NCBI GenBank assembly: GCA_040007395.1
Contig: JBDTVG010000175.1
Coordinates: 1-21,151, forward strand
Direction: 5' to 3'
Length of the DNA stretch: 21,151 bases
Source: DATGFK01 sp040007395
GTDB taxonomy: Bacteria; Chloroflexota; Anaerolineae; Aggregatilineales; UBA2796
The position numbers and the translations under genes were made by a program. The notes under the pieces were generated by a model, which did no database searches, was not told the DNA's origin, and saw only the letters and a list, made by a program, of their open reading frames with translations. The stretch's first letter is position 1, and each line of letters begins with the position of its first letter. Below are positions 1 through 9,240 of this stretch, in pieces.

Positions 1-74
1 CGTACAAAATTGTCCCGTCTTTATCCATCACTTCCCGTGCGTTAGTCTACTAGCCTCAAGCAATACCCTAACAA

Positions 75-186
75 GTTTCAGTACCCTCTTCGGGTCGATA
101 TTGATTTGAACCTCGAAGTCCACGAACGTTGCCCCGCCCACGTCGCGTGTTTCAGTACCCTCTTCGGGTCGATATTGATTTGAACC
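75..186 (-). CRISPR. Minimal CRISPR array: two repeats, one spacer
   Basis: Two identical 38-bp copies lie at 75-112 and 149-186, separated by a unique 36-bp stretch at 113-148, giving a 74-bp period. On the minus strand the repeat ends in CTGAAAC, the usual 3' handle of type I repeats, and has a short internal stem (ACCC/GGGT around a TCTTC loop, plus-strand reading). This orientation matches the cas genes and puts the leader at 187-361, between cas4 and the array. I found no third repeat, intact or degenerate, on either side at the expected spacing. The array is therefore either really this short, truncated, or collapsed in assembly. Confidence 0.93.
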
Positions 187-361
187 GCCCACCATTTTGC
201 GCAGATCACCTGATTCAGATGACCTGTAATATACTTTTTGTTGAATTTTAGCGTGTTGCTTATATGCATAATTTATCCGAATGTGCTATTTACTGTAGCC
301 TTTGCACAATATTTTCGCAACTCGACAATCGTTAAAAACCACCGCCGAGTTGCGACATTGG
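187..361 (-). promoter_or_regulatory. Probable CRISPR leader
   Basis: This AT-rich, gene-free stretch lies between the cas4 stop and the first repeat in the minus-strand direction, where a leader is expected. It holds a perfect 10-bp inverted repeat (TCGCAACTCG at 315-324, CGAGTTGCGA at 346-355) with a 21-base loop, and a 17-bp near-palindrome at 206-222 close to the first repeat. I could not pick a convincing -35/-10 pair. The inverted repeat is not followed by a T-run in either direction, so it does not look like an intrinsic terminator. The leader call rests on position and composition. Confidence 0.6.
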
Positions 362-996
362 TTAGACATCATTACAAAACCGTCTAAACTCGCACGTAGC
401 GCACTTATTTCGCTGATGGGTCGGAGGTGGCATGTATTCCTGAAATCTAATCTGGTCTATAAGTGAAACTGTTTCAAGCACCGAGTTGCGGAACGCCTCA
501 TCTATTGGCATCTTTTCAAAGCGTTTCGTGTTCAGAAGGTAGATATAACCATCATGAACTGGTAGAGAAAAGGCTTCGGAAGCGAGTATTGCATAGGCTG
601 CCAATTGCATTTGGTGATTTTCACCTGCCCAGCTTGCCATTTTGTAATCCACTACGATTACCTGATAGGGGGTGACGACAACTTCATCAATTATACCCAC
701 TAAACCATATGTTTCCGAACGGACTCGAACATCGAAATGGAGCCCCCTTCGGGCACTTGATACGCCGAAAGTGTGCGACGTGCGGCACGTTGACGTTCGC
801 GCTCATGGGCCATCGTTCCTGCATCCATTTTATAAGTGCGTGGACGAACATCGGGTGTGCAGGTCTCGTAGTACACGACACGTGGGCAGTAGGTGTATTG
901 CTTAATCAGCGTGATCGTTAGGTCATCTTGGGTTGGGTCATTCCATTCGGATTCCGAATCGGTGTCTTCAATCGGCGGAAACAGGCTGTCTATCAT
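362..996 (-). pseudogene. cas4: Cas4 CRISPR adaptation nuclease, one frameshift
   Basis: Cas4 is an Fe-S RecB-type nuclease that trims prespacers for Cas1-Cas2. The expected residues are present across two frames: C37 (YCPR), H64, D104 (GIIDE), D117 and K119 (VDYK), then C199, C202 and C208 at the C-terminus. That makes about 211 residues, the usual length. The frame breaks at a run of five C (743-747, plus strand); one more base there would join ...YQVPEGG to LHFDVRVRSETYGLVGIIDE. The ATG at 996 overlaps the end of cas2 by 29 bases and has GGAGG just upstream. The break may be a sequencing error, in which case the gene is intact; as written, the product would lack the nuclease core and the last three cysteines. 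Confidence 0.9.
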
Positions 997-1264
997 ATAC
1001 CTCCGCGTCGCTATCAGTTTCGATAATCAGGCGGTGTGTCCATGCGTTGTCGTCAATTACATACAGGTGAATCTTGCCGGGTGTTTCATCCAGCAGGTGG
1101 CTGATCTTTAACATTAACTCTTCTCGGTGTGTACGGCTGAGAACACCTGCAAAGGCACTGAATTGAATTCGGTCTAGCCCGTAATCCAGACACGCATCAG
1201 CGATTTTAGTGCGGCGACGATCTTCTTCAATATCGTAAACGAGCAGAACGTGCGTTGGCCCCAT
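968..1264 (-). CDS. cas2: Cas2 adaptation endonuclease
   Basis: Cas2 forms the dimeric centre of the Cas1-Cas2 integrase that inserts spacers. The 98-residue product is of typical size and has the ferredoxin-like N-terminal strand VLLVYDI with the conserved D11. It continues with the family-like stretch LDRIQFSAFAGVL, followed by a helix and the strand KIHLYVID. The gene starts 8 bases after the cas1 stop and overlaps cas4 by 29 bases, so cas1, cas2 and cas4 are probably translated together as an adaptation cassette. No frameshift is visible. Confidence 0.96.
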   Translation of the reverse strand: MGPTHVLLVYDIEEDRRRTKIADACLDYGLDRIQFSAFAGVLSRTHREELMLKISHLLDETPGKIHLYVIDDNAWTHRLIIETDSDAEVYDRQPVSAD

Positions 1265-1272
1265 TCATTTGC

Positions 1273-2295
1273 CTACCATTCTGCCTTATAGGGCTGATAG
1301 GCTACGGCGTCACTACGTAAATAGGCAGCAAGGCGGCGTGCTTGATTCTGAATAATGTATTCGATGGTAAAGCGAGCACCTTCATAGCGCACGGTTGCCT
1401 TCAAATGCTCGGTTACTTTGTTGGAATAATCTTTCTTTACGCCATCTTCCAGTTGACCGTGATCCGTTATTGGCACCAAATACTTACGATTCACAAGGCC
1501 GACGACTAGCCTATCTACCGCCACACTCCGAAATTCTTCCATCATGTCGAAGGTCAGGGAATGTTTACCGGGACGATCCGCATGGATAAACCCGGCGTAA
1601 GAGTCCATTCCAGCGTTCGTGATCGCCTGTTCAACTCGCCCGCGCAGCATCGCATAGCCGTAATTCAACAAACTATTGACCGGATCGATTGCGCCACGCC
1701 CGATCCGTTTTGTCCAACTGTAATCTTCCGGCACAACTGCCCGCAATGCACCCCAGTATTGTGAAGCTGCATTTGCCTCAAAGGCCATAAGCGAATTACA
1801 CACATCATCAAGGTTCTGATCGGCAAGAGTACTTAGGCGGTCGGCGTAGCCTAATGCCTCAATCGCTGCTTCGTGGAGGATCTGATACACCTCAGGTTGC
1901 GACTCCTTGCGGGACTTTGCAATATATTTCAAGGTCGCCACCTGATTATTGATTTTCGCCGCAGCAATACACAGGCCGATTTGCGTACCGCGCCCGTCAT
2001 GATAAGCGGCAAACTGAGCACGGCGGGTTTTCACCGTGCCCACCAGACCCGGTGAAAAAAGCGTAGCAAAGTGATCATTTTTATCAATGAAGTACATGGG
2101 AATACCCCGTTCGCAGCATTCCTTGATGGCATCAGCGGAAATGCTTACGCCGGGTGACGCAATCGTTACGTAGCGTAAGTGCATCAAAGGTGCTTGGACA
2201 AGCGTTTCCTTCCCTTTGGAAACAAACAGCCGTTCGCTGTGCTTGCCGATAAATGCCCCGAACGTTTCTACCAACAAATGCTCGATGGTCGCCAT
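1273..2295 (-). CDS. cas1: Cas1 CRISPR integrase
   Basis: Cas1 is the metal-dependent integrase that joins prespacers to the leader end of the array. The 340-residue protein has the family signatures: E173 in FEANAASQYW, H238 in GFIHADRPGKHSL, and the acidic pair D250/E253 in FDMMEEFRSVAVDRL. These match the E-H-D/E metal site. The N-terminal beta domain is followed by the helical catalytic domain. AGGGAG lies about 8 bases before the ATG. It follows cas6 by 69 bases and precedes cas2 by 8. Nothing suggests it is inactive. It is a stand-alone cas1, not a fusion to cas4 or a reverse transcriptase. Confidence 0.97.
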   Translation of the reverse strand: MATIEHLLVETFGAFIGKHSERLFVSKGKETLVQAPLMHLRYVTIASPGVSISADAIKECCERGIPMYFIDKNDHFATLFSPGLVGTVKTRRAQFAAYHDGRGTQIGLCIAAAKINNQVATLKYIAKSRKESQPEVYQILHEAAIEALGYADRLSTLADQNLDDVCNSLMAFEANAASQYWGALRAVVPEDYSWTKRIGRGAIDPVNSLLNYGYAMLRGRVEQAITNAGMDSYAGFIHADRPGKHSLTFDMMEEFRSVAVDRLVVGLVNRKYLVPITDHGQLEDGVKKDYSNKVTEHLKATVRYEGARFTIEYIIQNQARRLAAYLRSDAVAYQPYKAEW

Positions 2296-2364
2296 ACTTC
2301 GTACTCCCTAAGCGTTTTACGCCTTACTACCATTGCTGCTAGCCAATACTTCTAATCCATAGGG

Positions 2365-3363
2365 TTATTCAACGCTGTACCAGCCATCCCCTTTCGCCGT
2401 ATTTTTGCCGACGTGTAGACTTTGGCCCCACAGCAGCCAGTACAGCACGTCGCGTTCGTTAATTTGCCAACGGGCCTTCCCCATCAACCCGCCGATGGGT
2501 GATGAGCGGCCCTTGATATGGCTGTGGCTGGTAACATCTTTCCAGTAGGTGTTATCCGCTATTAAATGCTGCGCATCCAATACATCGCCTAGTGCTCCCA
2601 TACGCATCCATTCGGCTTTCCAACGTTCAAGACCAGCCGCGACCTCTGGCTTCGACTGATTTTGTTCGACAAGAGATTGCGCACGTTCAAGCAACCGGCG
2701 CAATAAGATGCCAAGCGATGGGCGCCGTGCCAACGCCCCGTAATCAGTCAGGCGGGCAGGGGTGAGGAAGCGCAGTAAAATCTCGTCACTACGCCATAGA
2801 TTTACGGCATATTGAATAGCCTTATGGTTTATGGCTAGCCGTAGATCAGAAACCTGATGCGGGTCTATGATCTGGCGGCGTGATTTGTTGAGCGGGTTAA
2901 CTTCGCAAATCCTGATCATCTGAAATCGCCCGCGCCCGAACCCTATGCCTAGATCAGCGACATCTCGTAGTGCGTAGAACAAATAGGGTAGGTAGCTTAC
3001 TGCTTGCCCAAATAACGTAATGCCAAACTCAAACTGTTCTCCGGTGCTGTAATGTGCGTTTGGCGGCGGTGGCTCGACGGTATAGGCGCGTGGCAGATCG
3101 CGGCCTCGTGCATTCTCATCATCCAGTCCCTCAAGAAACTGCCGGATCAGGTCATATGGCAAGCCTGGTACTGGCACATTCGGGCTGAACCGGGTAATCA
3201 GGGCTTGATACAATGCCCCACGCAGATTGACACCGGGTTGCTCACTGAATTGAATGGCTTCCTGCGCCCGCACCATAAAGACAATATGCTGTGCTACGAA
3301 TCCCTGCACAAGATTGCTCAAGGGATCGATGATATTTGTTGGTTCTGCCATGTCTACGGTCAT
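2365..3363 (-). CDS. cas6: Cas6-family pre-crRNA endoribonuclease
   Basis: This protein most likely cuts the repeat transcript to make crRNAs. The 332 residues end in a glycine-rich RAMP signature, LHVGKNTAKGDGWY (about residues 317-330), preceded by the hydrophobic stretch VLYWLLWGQS. That is the C-terminal hallmark of the Cas6 family that accompanies type I-B and III systems. The N-terminal part carries PVPGLPYDLIRQF. I cannot assign a catalytic histidine with confidence; H281 and H283 in the SHSHIKG segment are candidates. The ATG lies 3 bases after the cas3 stop, and a second ATG 4 codons later is an alternative start. It is the only Cas6-like gene in the window. Confidence 0.85.
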   Translation of the reverse strand: MTVDMAEPTNIIDPLSNLVQGFVAQHIVFMVRAQEAIQFSEQPGVNLRGALYQALITRFSPNVPVPGLPYDLIRQFLEGLDDENARGRDLPRAYTVEPPPPNAHYSTGEQFEFGITLFGQAVSYLPYLFYALRDVADLGIGFGRGRFQMIRICEVNPLNKSRRQIIDPHQVSDLRLAINHKAIQYAVNLWRSDEILLRFLTPARLTDYGALARRPSLGILLRRLLERAQSLVEQNQSKPEVAAGLERWKAEWMRMGALGDVLDAQHLIADNTYWKDVTSHSHIKGRSSPIGGLMGKARWQINERDVLYWLLWGQSLHVGKNTAKGDGWYSVE

Positions 3364-3366
3364 AGG

Positions 3367-5787
3367 TTAATCTGCTTCCATCGGGATTTCGGTTTGCATC
3401 GCCCCTTCTATATCGAGGCCATTTTCGCTGGAATACACAGCGTCAACGAGATAGAGTCGCTCTTCATAACGGCCTTCCTTAAAGGCCTCGGGCCACGCCT
3501 TACGCTGCTTTTCCAAGCGCTTATATTGTCCCCAACGCAGCGGGACAAGAAGTGAAGCTGCCTCAATAACTTCCCGACTTTTCATTAGCCTTTGGTATTC
3601 ATCATATCGTTCTGACGGCAGCACCTCGACTCCGTTGAACATCTGGTAAAAGAGGCTTTCGATGTCATTGTCTGTGGCAAACGGCTTAAGGCTGTCCAGA
3701 ATTGCCGCCTTAAATTCGGCCTCACTTTTACGGTAGTCAGCCCACCAAGTTGTGAGTGCTTCGCCTGCATAGATCTCATCGAGCCACGCACCGACAGAGC
3801 CTTCTTCAATAGATTGACCATCAATGGCTTCGAGTTTTCTAAGCGTCGCGTCAAGCAGATCAGGTGAGTACAGATACTTCACATCGTCGGGTTGTTCACG
3901 CACGATATAGACATTAGCGAGCGGACTCCCTTTGGGTCGCGAACGGTTGACACGTCCGAACCGTTGTAGCAGCGCTTCCATCGGTGCAATTTCGGAATAG
4001 AGCGTGTCCATATCGATATTCAGGCTGACCTCCACCACTTGCGTTGCCACGACGATAGGCTTGAGTCCTTGATAGGTGTTTTTAGAGTCAACGTCTGCCT
4101 GCTCCATAATGCTCTGTTCTTTCTTACTACGATCCTGACTGTTGAAGCGGCTGTGGACAAGGATAATAGGATGATCAGGAAATTGTGCCCTGAGCAGGGC
4201 ATGAATATTTTTAGCCTGTTTTACTGTATTGCAGCATATAAGCACCGATTTGTCGTCGTTGGCATCAGCACAAATTCGCCCTATTATGTGCGGGTCAGAG
4301 AGTGAACCATCCAGCAAATGCATACAATGCCGCTTGAAATCGGTGAAGGTTTTCGGAGTTGCTTCAATCAGCTGGAGATCAGGGATCGCCTCCCGAAGTA
4401 CATCGCGGACGTGTGTCGGCATGGTAGCAGACATAATGAAAAATCGGGCTGCTGCATACTTCCGCAAAAACGCAATGAAGCACACAATCATGGCAAGTCG
4501 CTCCGCTTCATAGGCGTGGATTTCGTCCAGAATAAAGCACCCGCCCTGAAAATTCGCAAAGAGAGCCTCATGACCCTTCATCTGATAGGGGGATTTCAAC
4601 ATCTGGTAGGGGCTTTGAACATTCATCGGATGACGGTGCAGCCGCGACACCTCCTCGTTAATCTTGGCGCTGTTTGTCGCAGTCTCTGTACTCATCGCGT
4701 CGCTGATCGCGGCGTAATAGATCGCTTGCTGTGCATGACCATGCTGTAAACCAATGTATTTTTTGCCCAGAATACGCCCCAAACGCTTGTACATCGCATT
4801 CATGCTGGCCTGATATGGGAGGATATAAAACACACGCGAAGGTGGTGCTCCATCCAGTGCAGCCTGTCGATCTAGCCAAAGCAGCGCCGACTCCGTTTTG
4901 CCACTGCCCGTCGGCGCGATGAGCATTGCCGAACCTGCATCACACGCTGCCGACTGATCCTGATGCGCATATGGGATTGCACCAGGTTTCAATAATTTCG
5001 CCATCAGTGTTGGCGAGGGCAGATCAAGAGATATAAATGGTTCAGCCTTGTTGCTAGCAGACCCAGCGTGATCGGCAATCAGGATCATCCCACGCAGCAG
5101 CATTCCGATCTGTGCCGCTTTCGCGTTTTCTTTGAAGCTTAGCCGGGACGTATAGGACCGTAAATCTTCAACAGCATCATGGACAGACCGTACTTGAAGC
5201 GGCTCCTTTGCCGTTGCTTCGGTGGGCATCGTAACAGGAGAAATGTGTGCGTCAAAGCCTAGCAGTTTTGCCCATTTCCATGCACAATTCGTCAGCCAGT
5301 GATACAGGATCATCTGATCCTTCACACTAACCTGACTAATCAATTGTAGAGGCAAATCATCCTCAGGATATTCCCGGTAGCCAGCGCCATATTTCTCGAT
5401 AATCAGCGAAGCATCCTTGTGATGGCAAGCGATCACGGCAATCACTGGAGCGCGGTTTACGTCACCACGCGGAAATACCCAATCGACAAAGGCCAATGAC
5501 AGCGCTTCATGACGGTAGGGCCAGCGCAGTTTACTCGGCGCTTTCAGCATTGCCTGGAAACCAGCAGCACATTTGCCGAAATCGTGTAGAAAGGTGCCCC
5601 AGAACAGCCAATGCCATAACTCAGGTGTTTGGGTGTCAGCGGAAAGGGTTGGATGCAGGCGTATCTGATCAGCCAACCGTGACAACACGTGCCACGTATG
5701 CTTCACGAGACTTTCTGTTGGTTTGGCAAGAATGTTATGCCATTCGGCTGCCGCGCACGGAATAGGATCATCGGTTAGATTGGTCAT
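3367..5787 (-). CDS. cas3: Cas3 HD nuclease-helicase
   Basis: This is the effector nuclease that unwinds and degrades DNA marked by Cascade. Numbered from the ATG at 5787, the HD domain shows H30 (VKHTWH), H68-D69 (FLHDFGK), H93 (RHEA), H122-H123 (CHHKD) and D239 (IADHAGSA). The SF2 helicase follows: Walker A APTGSGKT near 290-298, DEIH at 421-424, SAT at 453-455, motif V near 580-592 and motif VI QRFGRVNR at 608-615. The reading frame runs 16 codons further upstream to an ATG at 5835, but that one has no ribosome site, whereas AAAAGG lies about 8 bases before 5787. The 806 residues match a fused HD-helicase Cas3. All motifs look intact. Confidence 0.96.
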   Translation of the reverse strand: MTNLTDDPIPCAAAEWHNILAKPTESLVKHTWHVLSRLADQIRLHPTLSADTQTPELWHWLFWGTFLHDFGKCAAGFQAMLKAPSKLRWPYRHEALSLAFVDWVFPRGDVNRAPVIAVIACHHKDASLIIEKYGAGYREYPEDDLPLQLISQVSVKDQMILYHWLTNCAWKWAKLLGFDAHISPVTMPTEATAKEPLQVRSVHDAVEDLRSYTSRLSFKENAKAAQIGMLLRGMILIADHAGSASNKAEPFISLDLPSPTLMAKLLKPGAIPYAHQDQSAACDAGSAMLIAPTGSGKTESALLWLDRQAALDGAPPSRVFYILPYQASMNAMYKRLGRILGKKYIGLQHGHAQQAIYYAAISDAMSTETATNSAKINEEVSRLHRHPMNVQSPYQMLKSPYQMKGHEALFANFQGGCFILDEIHAYEAERLAMIVCFIAFLRKYAAARFFIMSATMPTHVRDVLREAIPDLQLIEATPKTFTDFKRHCMHLLDGSLSDPHIIGRICADANDDKSVLICCNTVKQAKNIHALLRAQFPDHPIILVHSRFNSQDRSKKEQSIMEQADVDSKNTYQGLKPIVVATQVVEVSLNIDMDTLYSEIAPMEALLQRFGRVNRSRPKGSPLANVYIVREQPDDVKYLYSPDLLDATLRKLEAIDGQSIEEGSVGAWLDEIYAGEALTTWWADYRKSEAEFKAAILDSLKPFATDNDIESLFYQMFNGVEVLPSERYDEYQRLMKSREVIEAASLLVPLRWGQYKRLEKQRKAWPEAFKEGRYEERLYLVDAVYSSENGLDIEGAMQTEIPMEAD

Positions 5788-5864
5788 GGTCGTGCCTTTT
5801 TGTAAGACTACGAGACGAAGTTTGCAGCATAACATTCACGAAACGTGGGTACCCTGCAAACCGG

Positions 5865-6596
5865 TTAGGGTGCGACAAACCGCTGGAAGATCAACCCGCG
5901 ATGACGACCTTTATAGGGTTCCTTTGTGGTGCTGTCGTCCTCGTCAGTATCAATCCATATGGAGGGATAGTAAACATCCGGTAACGCATCGTCCGGTGGA
6001 TACAACACCCGATCCTTGAGGATTGCATACTGTCCCCATTCTGGCTGACGGCTCTCCGGTTGGATGAAACGTGCCATTGTGACACCAATAGACCGTTGAA
6101 AGTAGGGTGCATCTATCGCGGGGATTAGCGTGTGTTCAAAGTACGCCTGATCCGCCAAATTGAGTGTTATGACCTCGACGGATTCATAGGTCATCAAATC
6201 CTGTGAGCGTCCTAACACTACAGGATAGTGAGGCGCACGGAACGCCTCAAGGTAGTACACAGGCGCGATATACAGCGTGAGCCGAGGGAAAAACAGCAGT
6301 TCGCGCTGGAACGGATTCGCCTGAATATACGGCACACTTAGATGCGTATGTTCTACGTCGCGCTGCTTTGCGGCATATGTAAAGTGAACTGCAAACTCGA
6401 TGTTCTCAGGCGGCTCGTATTGCCCAGTGGCGCTGCACAGATGCCCATAGATCGTCGAGGGCGGCGGCATTTCATAAGTCGGCTGCACGCCCTGAATAAA
6501 GTGTGGATAGCGAAACGACGTTACCGCGCCACGCATCACCACTTTCACCACGTCTTTGGTCTGCGCCGATTCTGTGTGTGGCCGATCATCAACCAT
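5865..6596 (-). CDS. cas5: Cas5 Cascade subunit, type I-B
   Basis: Cas5 caps the 5' handle of the crRNA within Cascade. The N-terminal RAMP strand and loop are clear: VKVVMRGAVTSFRYPHF, then PTYEMPPPSTIYGHL (residues about 40-54), the Cas5 signature. The stretch VVLGRSQDL in the middle is also family-like. The 243-residue length is usual. AAGGAA lies about 7 bases before the ATG. The gene sits between cas7 and cas3, the common I-B order. No catalytic role is expected because Cas6 is encoded separately. Confidence 0.93.
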   Translation of the reverse strand: MVDDRPHTESAQTKDVVKVVMRGAVTSFRYPHFIQGVQPTYEMPPPSTIYGHLCSATGQYEPPENIEFAVHFTYAAKQRDVEHTHLSVPYIQANPFQRELLFFPRLTLYIAPVYYLEAFRAPHYPVVLGRSQDLMTYESVEVITLNLADQAYFEHTLIPAIDAPYFQRSIGVTMARFIQPESRQPEWGQYAILKDRVLYPPDDALPDVYYPSIWIDTDEDDSTTKEPYKGRHRGLIFQRFVAP

Positions 6597-6629
6597 AGTA
6601 GATTTCCTTAACGCGATGTTCGGCGCGGG

Positions 6630-7691
6630 TTAATCCAGCCACTGCGGGTTTTGGGCAAACGCTGCTGAAATCTGTTGATAGACGTTCAGCGGTGTGTCGA
6701 GCACAAGCTGCTGCCCGCGTTCATTGACCAGATCAGTCACGAGTTTTTCTTGCTCTGGCGCATAACCGGGCTTCCAACCGATGCAGACTGGTGAGAGCAA
6801 CTGTTCCCCAAGACTGTCCAGCATTTTTACAAACGCATCTATGTTAAATACCATTTGGCCGTTCTTCTCGTCAACGAGATAGTTGAACGGATTGTTGCCA
6901 TACTTCGTTATAGCGGCGATGGTTATTACGGGTGTAGTGTCGGTATAGTGCAACGTCTGCTTCGCGCCACCCTGCACCAGTGGGATTGCTTCGATCAAGC
7001 GGCGGACACGCTGCACGCGCTGATCGATTGGCAAGCGATAGGCCAGCTTTTCGGGAATATGTTCGAGATTTTTATCTTTGGCCTGCTGTACGCGGGTGCT
7101 GTCGAGGTTTTGGAAACCTGCCCGCCGACTGTAGGTGAACATACCCGCATTGGCGAGGTCTAGCGATAGTAGCCCTTGAAACGTAGCGCGGTAAAACTGG
7201 TGCTCGTAAGGTGCAGGGTCGCCTTCCTGACGAGACATCACGCCGAAGTCATTGGTGATAATAACCGGGCATACTGCAACAAACGTACTAACCCGCAGCG
7301 GCGAGATACGGGTAATTGCCGATCCATCCAGTGGGGTTATCGGTTCGGGGGATGTATCTTCGGCATCCTTCTTGGCCTTTTTACCGGGCGCGCGCATATA
7401 CCCGAACAGATCGTCATCCCAATGCAGCAAGGGGTTCGCATCTGTATACGCGACCTTCTCCTCACGATAGACAGGCGACATCTCCCAGCCTTGTGGATCG
7501 GCTTCGATGGTTACGCGCAGCCAACGGCGATAAGCCTGTGCGGTGAAATAGGGATAATCGCCAACGCCACGTTTGCGGATAGTTTTTACGCTGCTCGTAT
7601 TCTGTGTTCGCGCGTTAGGAATCGCTTCACCAGAATTGTTGAGTGCACCAGCAGAAACATCAATTACGATCATTGAGGTGAGATAAGCCAT
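6630..7691 (-). CDS. cas7: Cas7 (Cst2/DevR family) Cascade backbone
   Basis: Cas7 polymerises along the crRNA as the Cascade backbone. The protein begins with MAYLTSMIVIDVSAGALNNSG, a strand followed by an N-terminal glycine/asparagine loop as in Cst2/DevR. It later has the region PLRVSTFVAVCPVIITNDFGVMSRQ and FYRATFQGLLSLDLANAGMF, typical of this RAMP subfamily. Length is 353 residues. An acidic and lysine-rich insertion (about 100-117, GKKAKKDAEDTSPEP) is probably a flexible loop. AGGAG lies about 9 bases before the ATG, and the cas8 stop is about 50 bases upstream. Cst1 together with Cst2 points to the Tneap branch of type I-B. Confidence 0.92.
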   Translation of the reverse strand: MAYLTSMIVIDVSAGALNNSGEAIPNARTQNTSSVKTIRKRGVGDYPYFTAQAYRRWLRVTIEADPQGWEMSPVYREEKVAYTDANPLLHWDDDLFGYMRAPGKKAKKDAEDTSPEPITPLDGSAITRISPLRVSTFVAVCPVIITNDFGVMSRQEGDPAPYEHQFYRATFQGLLSLDLANAGMFTYSRRAGFQNLDSTRVQQAKDKNLEHIPEKLAYRLPIDQRVQRVRRLIEAIPLVQGGAKQTLHYTDTTPVITIAAITKYGNNPFNYLVDEKNGQMVFNIDAFVKMLDSLGEQLLSPVCIGWKPGYAPEQEKLVTDLVNERGQQLVLDTPLNVYQQISAAFAQNPQWLD

Positions 7692-7742
7692 GGAACAAGT
7701 CTCCTATGTATGGGCTGCGAGTAAATAGAGATGGTATGCTGG

Positions 7743-9240
7743 TTACACTAACGCCTGATCCGCTTCATCGACGGGAGCATCAGTCAGCATATCTGCCAAT
7801 TCGTTAAGCTGCCCTGCTAGGTGCAACTGTTCAAAAATACGAATAAGCAGCAGGTCACGGGCAAGGTTCCAGTCGAGCCGGGAGAATTCGTCTGATTCTT
7901 CAAAAATGCTGATATATAAGCATCGAATTCAACCAGCGGCCCATCTCCGACATAGCTGCGAATTGTGCGCAAGAGCGTCAGGCGGAATGCACGGTAATCG
8001 CGGGCGCTGTAAAGGCCGCTCAGTAAGCGTTTGTCGCCTCGTGCGGTAATGTGCTCCGCGAGTTTGTCGCCAAGTTTCCGAATGTTATCAACCCTCGATT
8101 TATCCACGTTCATCATCCTTTTCAAAAAGAGATCGGTGAGTTCCCACGAGATCATGTCAGCATCACGCTGTAAGCTATAGGTGCTGCGAATATCCTTTTT
8201 GATCCTGCCCAATGGCTGCCTCAGGAAATACGTCCGTATGAAACGGCAGGCATTGTCGGGCAAACCGAAAAGGTCTTCGTAAAAGTAATTGCGTTGTGTG
8301 AATTTCGGTTCTGGGTCTTCTCTTTCCTGTGCTTCAGGTTTATCTTCCTGCCACGCGGCCTTTACGATTTGTCTCCAAGCTTCCTGATACTGCCCTTCGC
8401 TAGCAGTCGCCACGAAACTGACCACTGATGATGGCAGCGGGTAAATGTCGATTTTGGGGTCAGTCCCACTGTTGGAGAAATGGTACGCCGTAAGGCTAGG
8501 TAGCCGATGGATAAAGCGGGCTAACCCTCTGTGCGAGCGACTAATCTCGATTAGCCCCGTGATCAATGCTGTCTTGAAGGCGCTTTGATTGGGCAGCTTT
8601 TTCCAGCCTGCGCTTTGGGCTGCCTGAAGGTTTCTCCGGTTGTTTAGATAGTTTTTCTCACAAATTCAAAGGCAATCTCGGTGTTGTCACTTTCGACGGC
8701 AAGCAATCGGCCCTGGCTGATCAGGCAGCCCAACGGCATCGCGTGGATTGCCAGCAGCGCTATATCACTGACAGGCAACCCCGCCATACCTAACCCGCCA
8801 AAATTAATCACACCGCGTCCGTTCAACATCGGCAGCATATCGCGGCTCACACGAAGATAGGCGGGTTCACCTGTGAACGCACAGCGCGGAGCGTCAGGAT
8901 TGTCACGCAGCACCATCGCCCGATACTCATCTTTATCCAGGTCTTTTAGGATTGGCTCAAGATCACGGTTCTGATGCCCCCGCAGGACAAAATTGGCATA
9001 GGCTACACGCTTGTAACGGAACTTCGCGTCATTCCACGAAGCCTGCGCAAAGCCGGAATTGGTGAATGCAATCCCAGCGGCAAGACTTTGCCCCACGCCA
9101 TCGGAATAGACTTGCTCCAAAAAATCCGCGATAGCATCCAAGTCTTCAAGAGTTACATTGCCAAGGTTTTCCTTTCCGGCAAAAGCTGTGATCACGTTGA
9201 TGCCCGTATCTACTTGAACAAAGCCCGTGCGTTTCAGCAC
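7743..9240 (-). pseudogene. cas8b1: Cas8b1/Cst1 large Cascade subunit, two frameshifts
   Basis: Cas8 is the large subunit used for PAM recognition and Cas3 recruitment. About 500 residues can be rebuilt from three frames. The GTG at 9240 (AAGGA 6 bases upstream) gives MLKRTGFVQVDTGINVITAF and continues through CAFTGEPA (120-127). The frame breaks at five T (8652-8656) and continues as NYLNNRRNLQAAQSAGW to IRSYVGDGPLVEFDAYISAF. It breaks again at five A (7902-7906) and ends with EESDEFSRLDWNLARDLLLI and a TAA at 7743-7745. Adding one base at each run restores a single reading frame of normal Cst1 length. Sequencing error is likelier than decay. If the frameshifts are real, Cascade would be disabled. 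Confidence 0.85.

Noticed and set aside
1..74. Further degenerate CRISPR repeat left of the array
   Set aside because: Sequence at the expected 74-bp spacing does not resemble the repeat.
78..269. 63-codon minus-strand frame across the repeats and leader
   Set aside because: It lies over the CRISPR repeat and the leader, so it is an artefact of repeat sequence.
1273..2295. Cas1 as part of a casposon or an Argonaute-Cas1 cassette
   Set aside because: It sits in an ordinary cas6-cas1-cas2-cas4 order with a leader and array, so normal CRISPR adaptation explains it.
5788..5835. Upstream ATG for cas3 adding 16 residues
   Set aside because: No ribosome site, and the extension has no counterpart in Cas3; the ATG at 5787 has AAGG in place.
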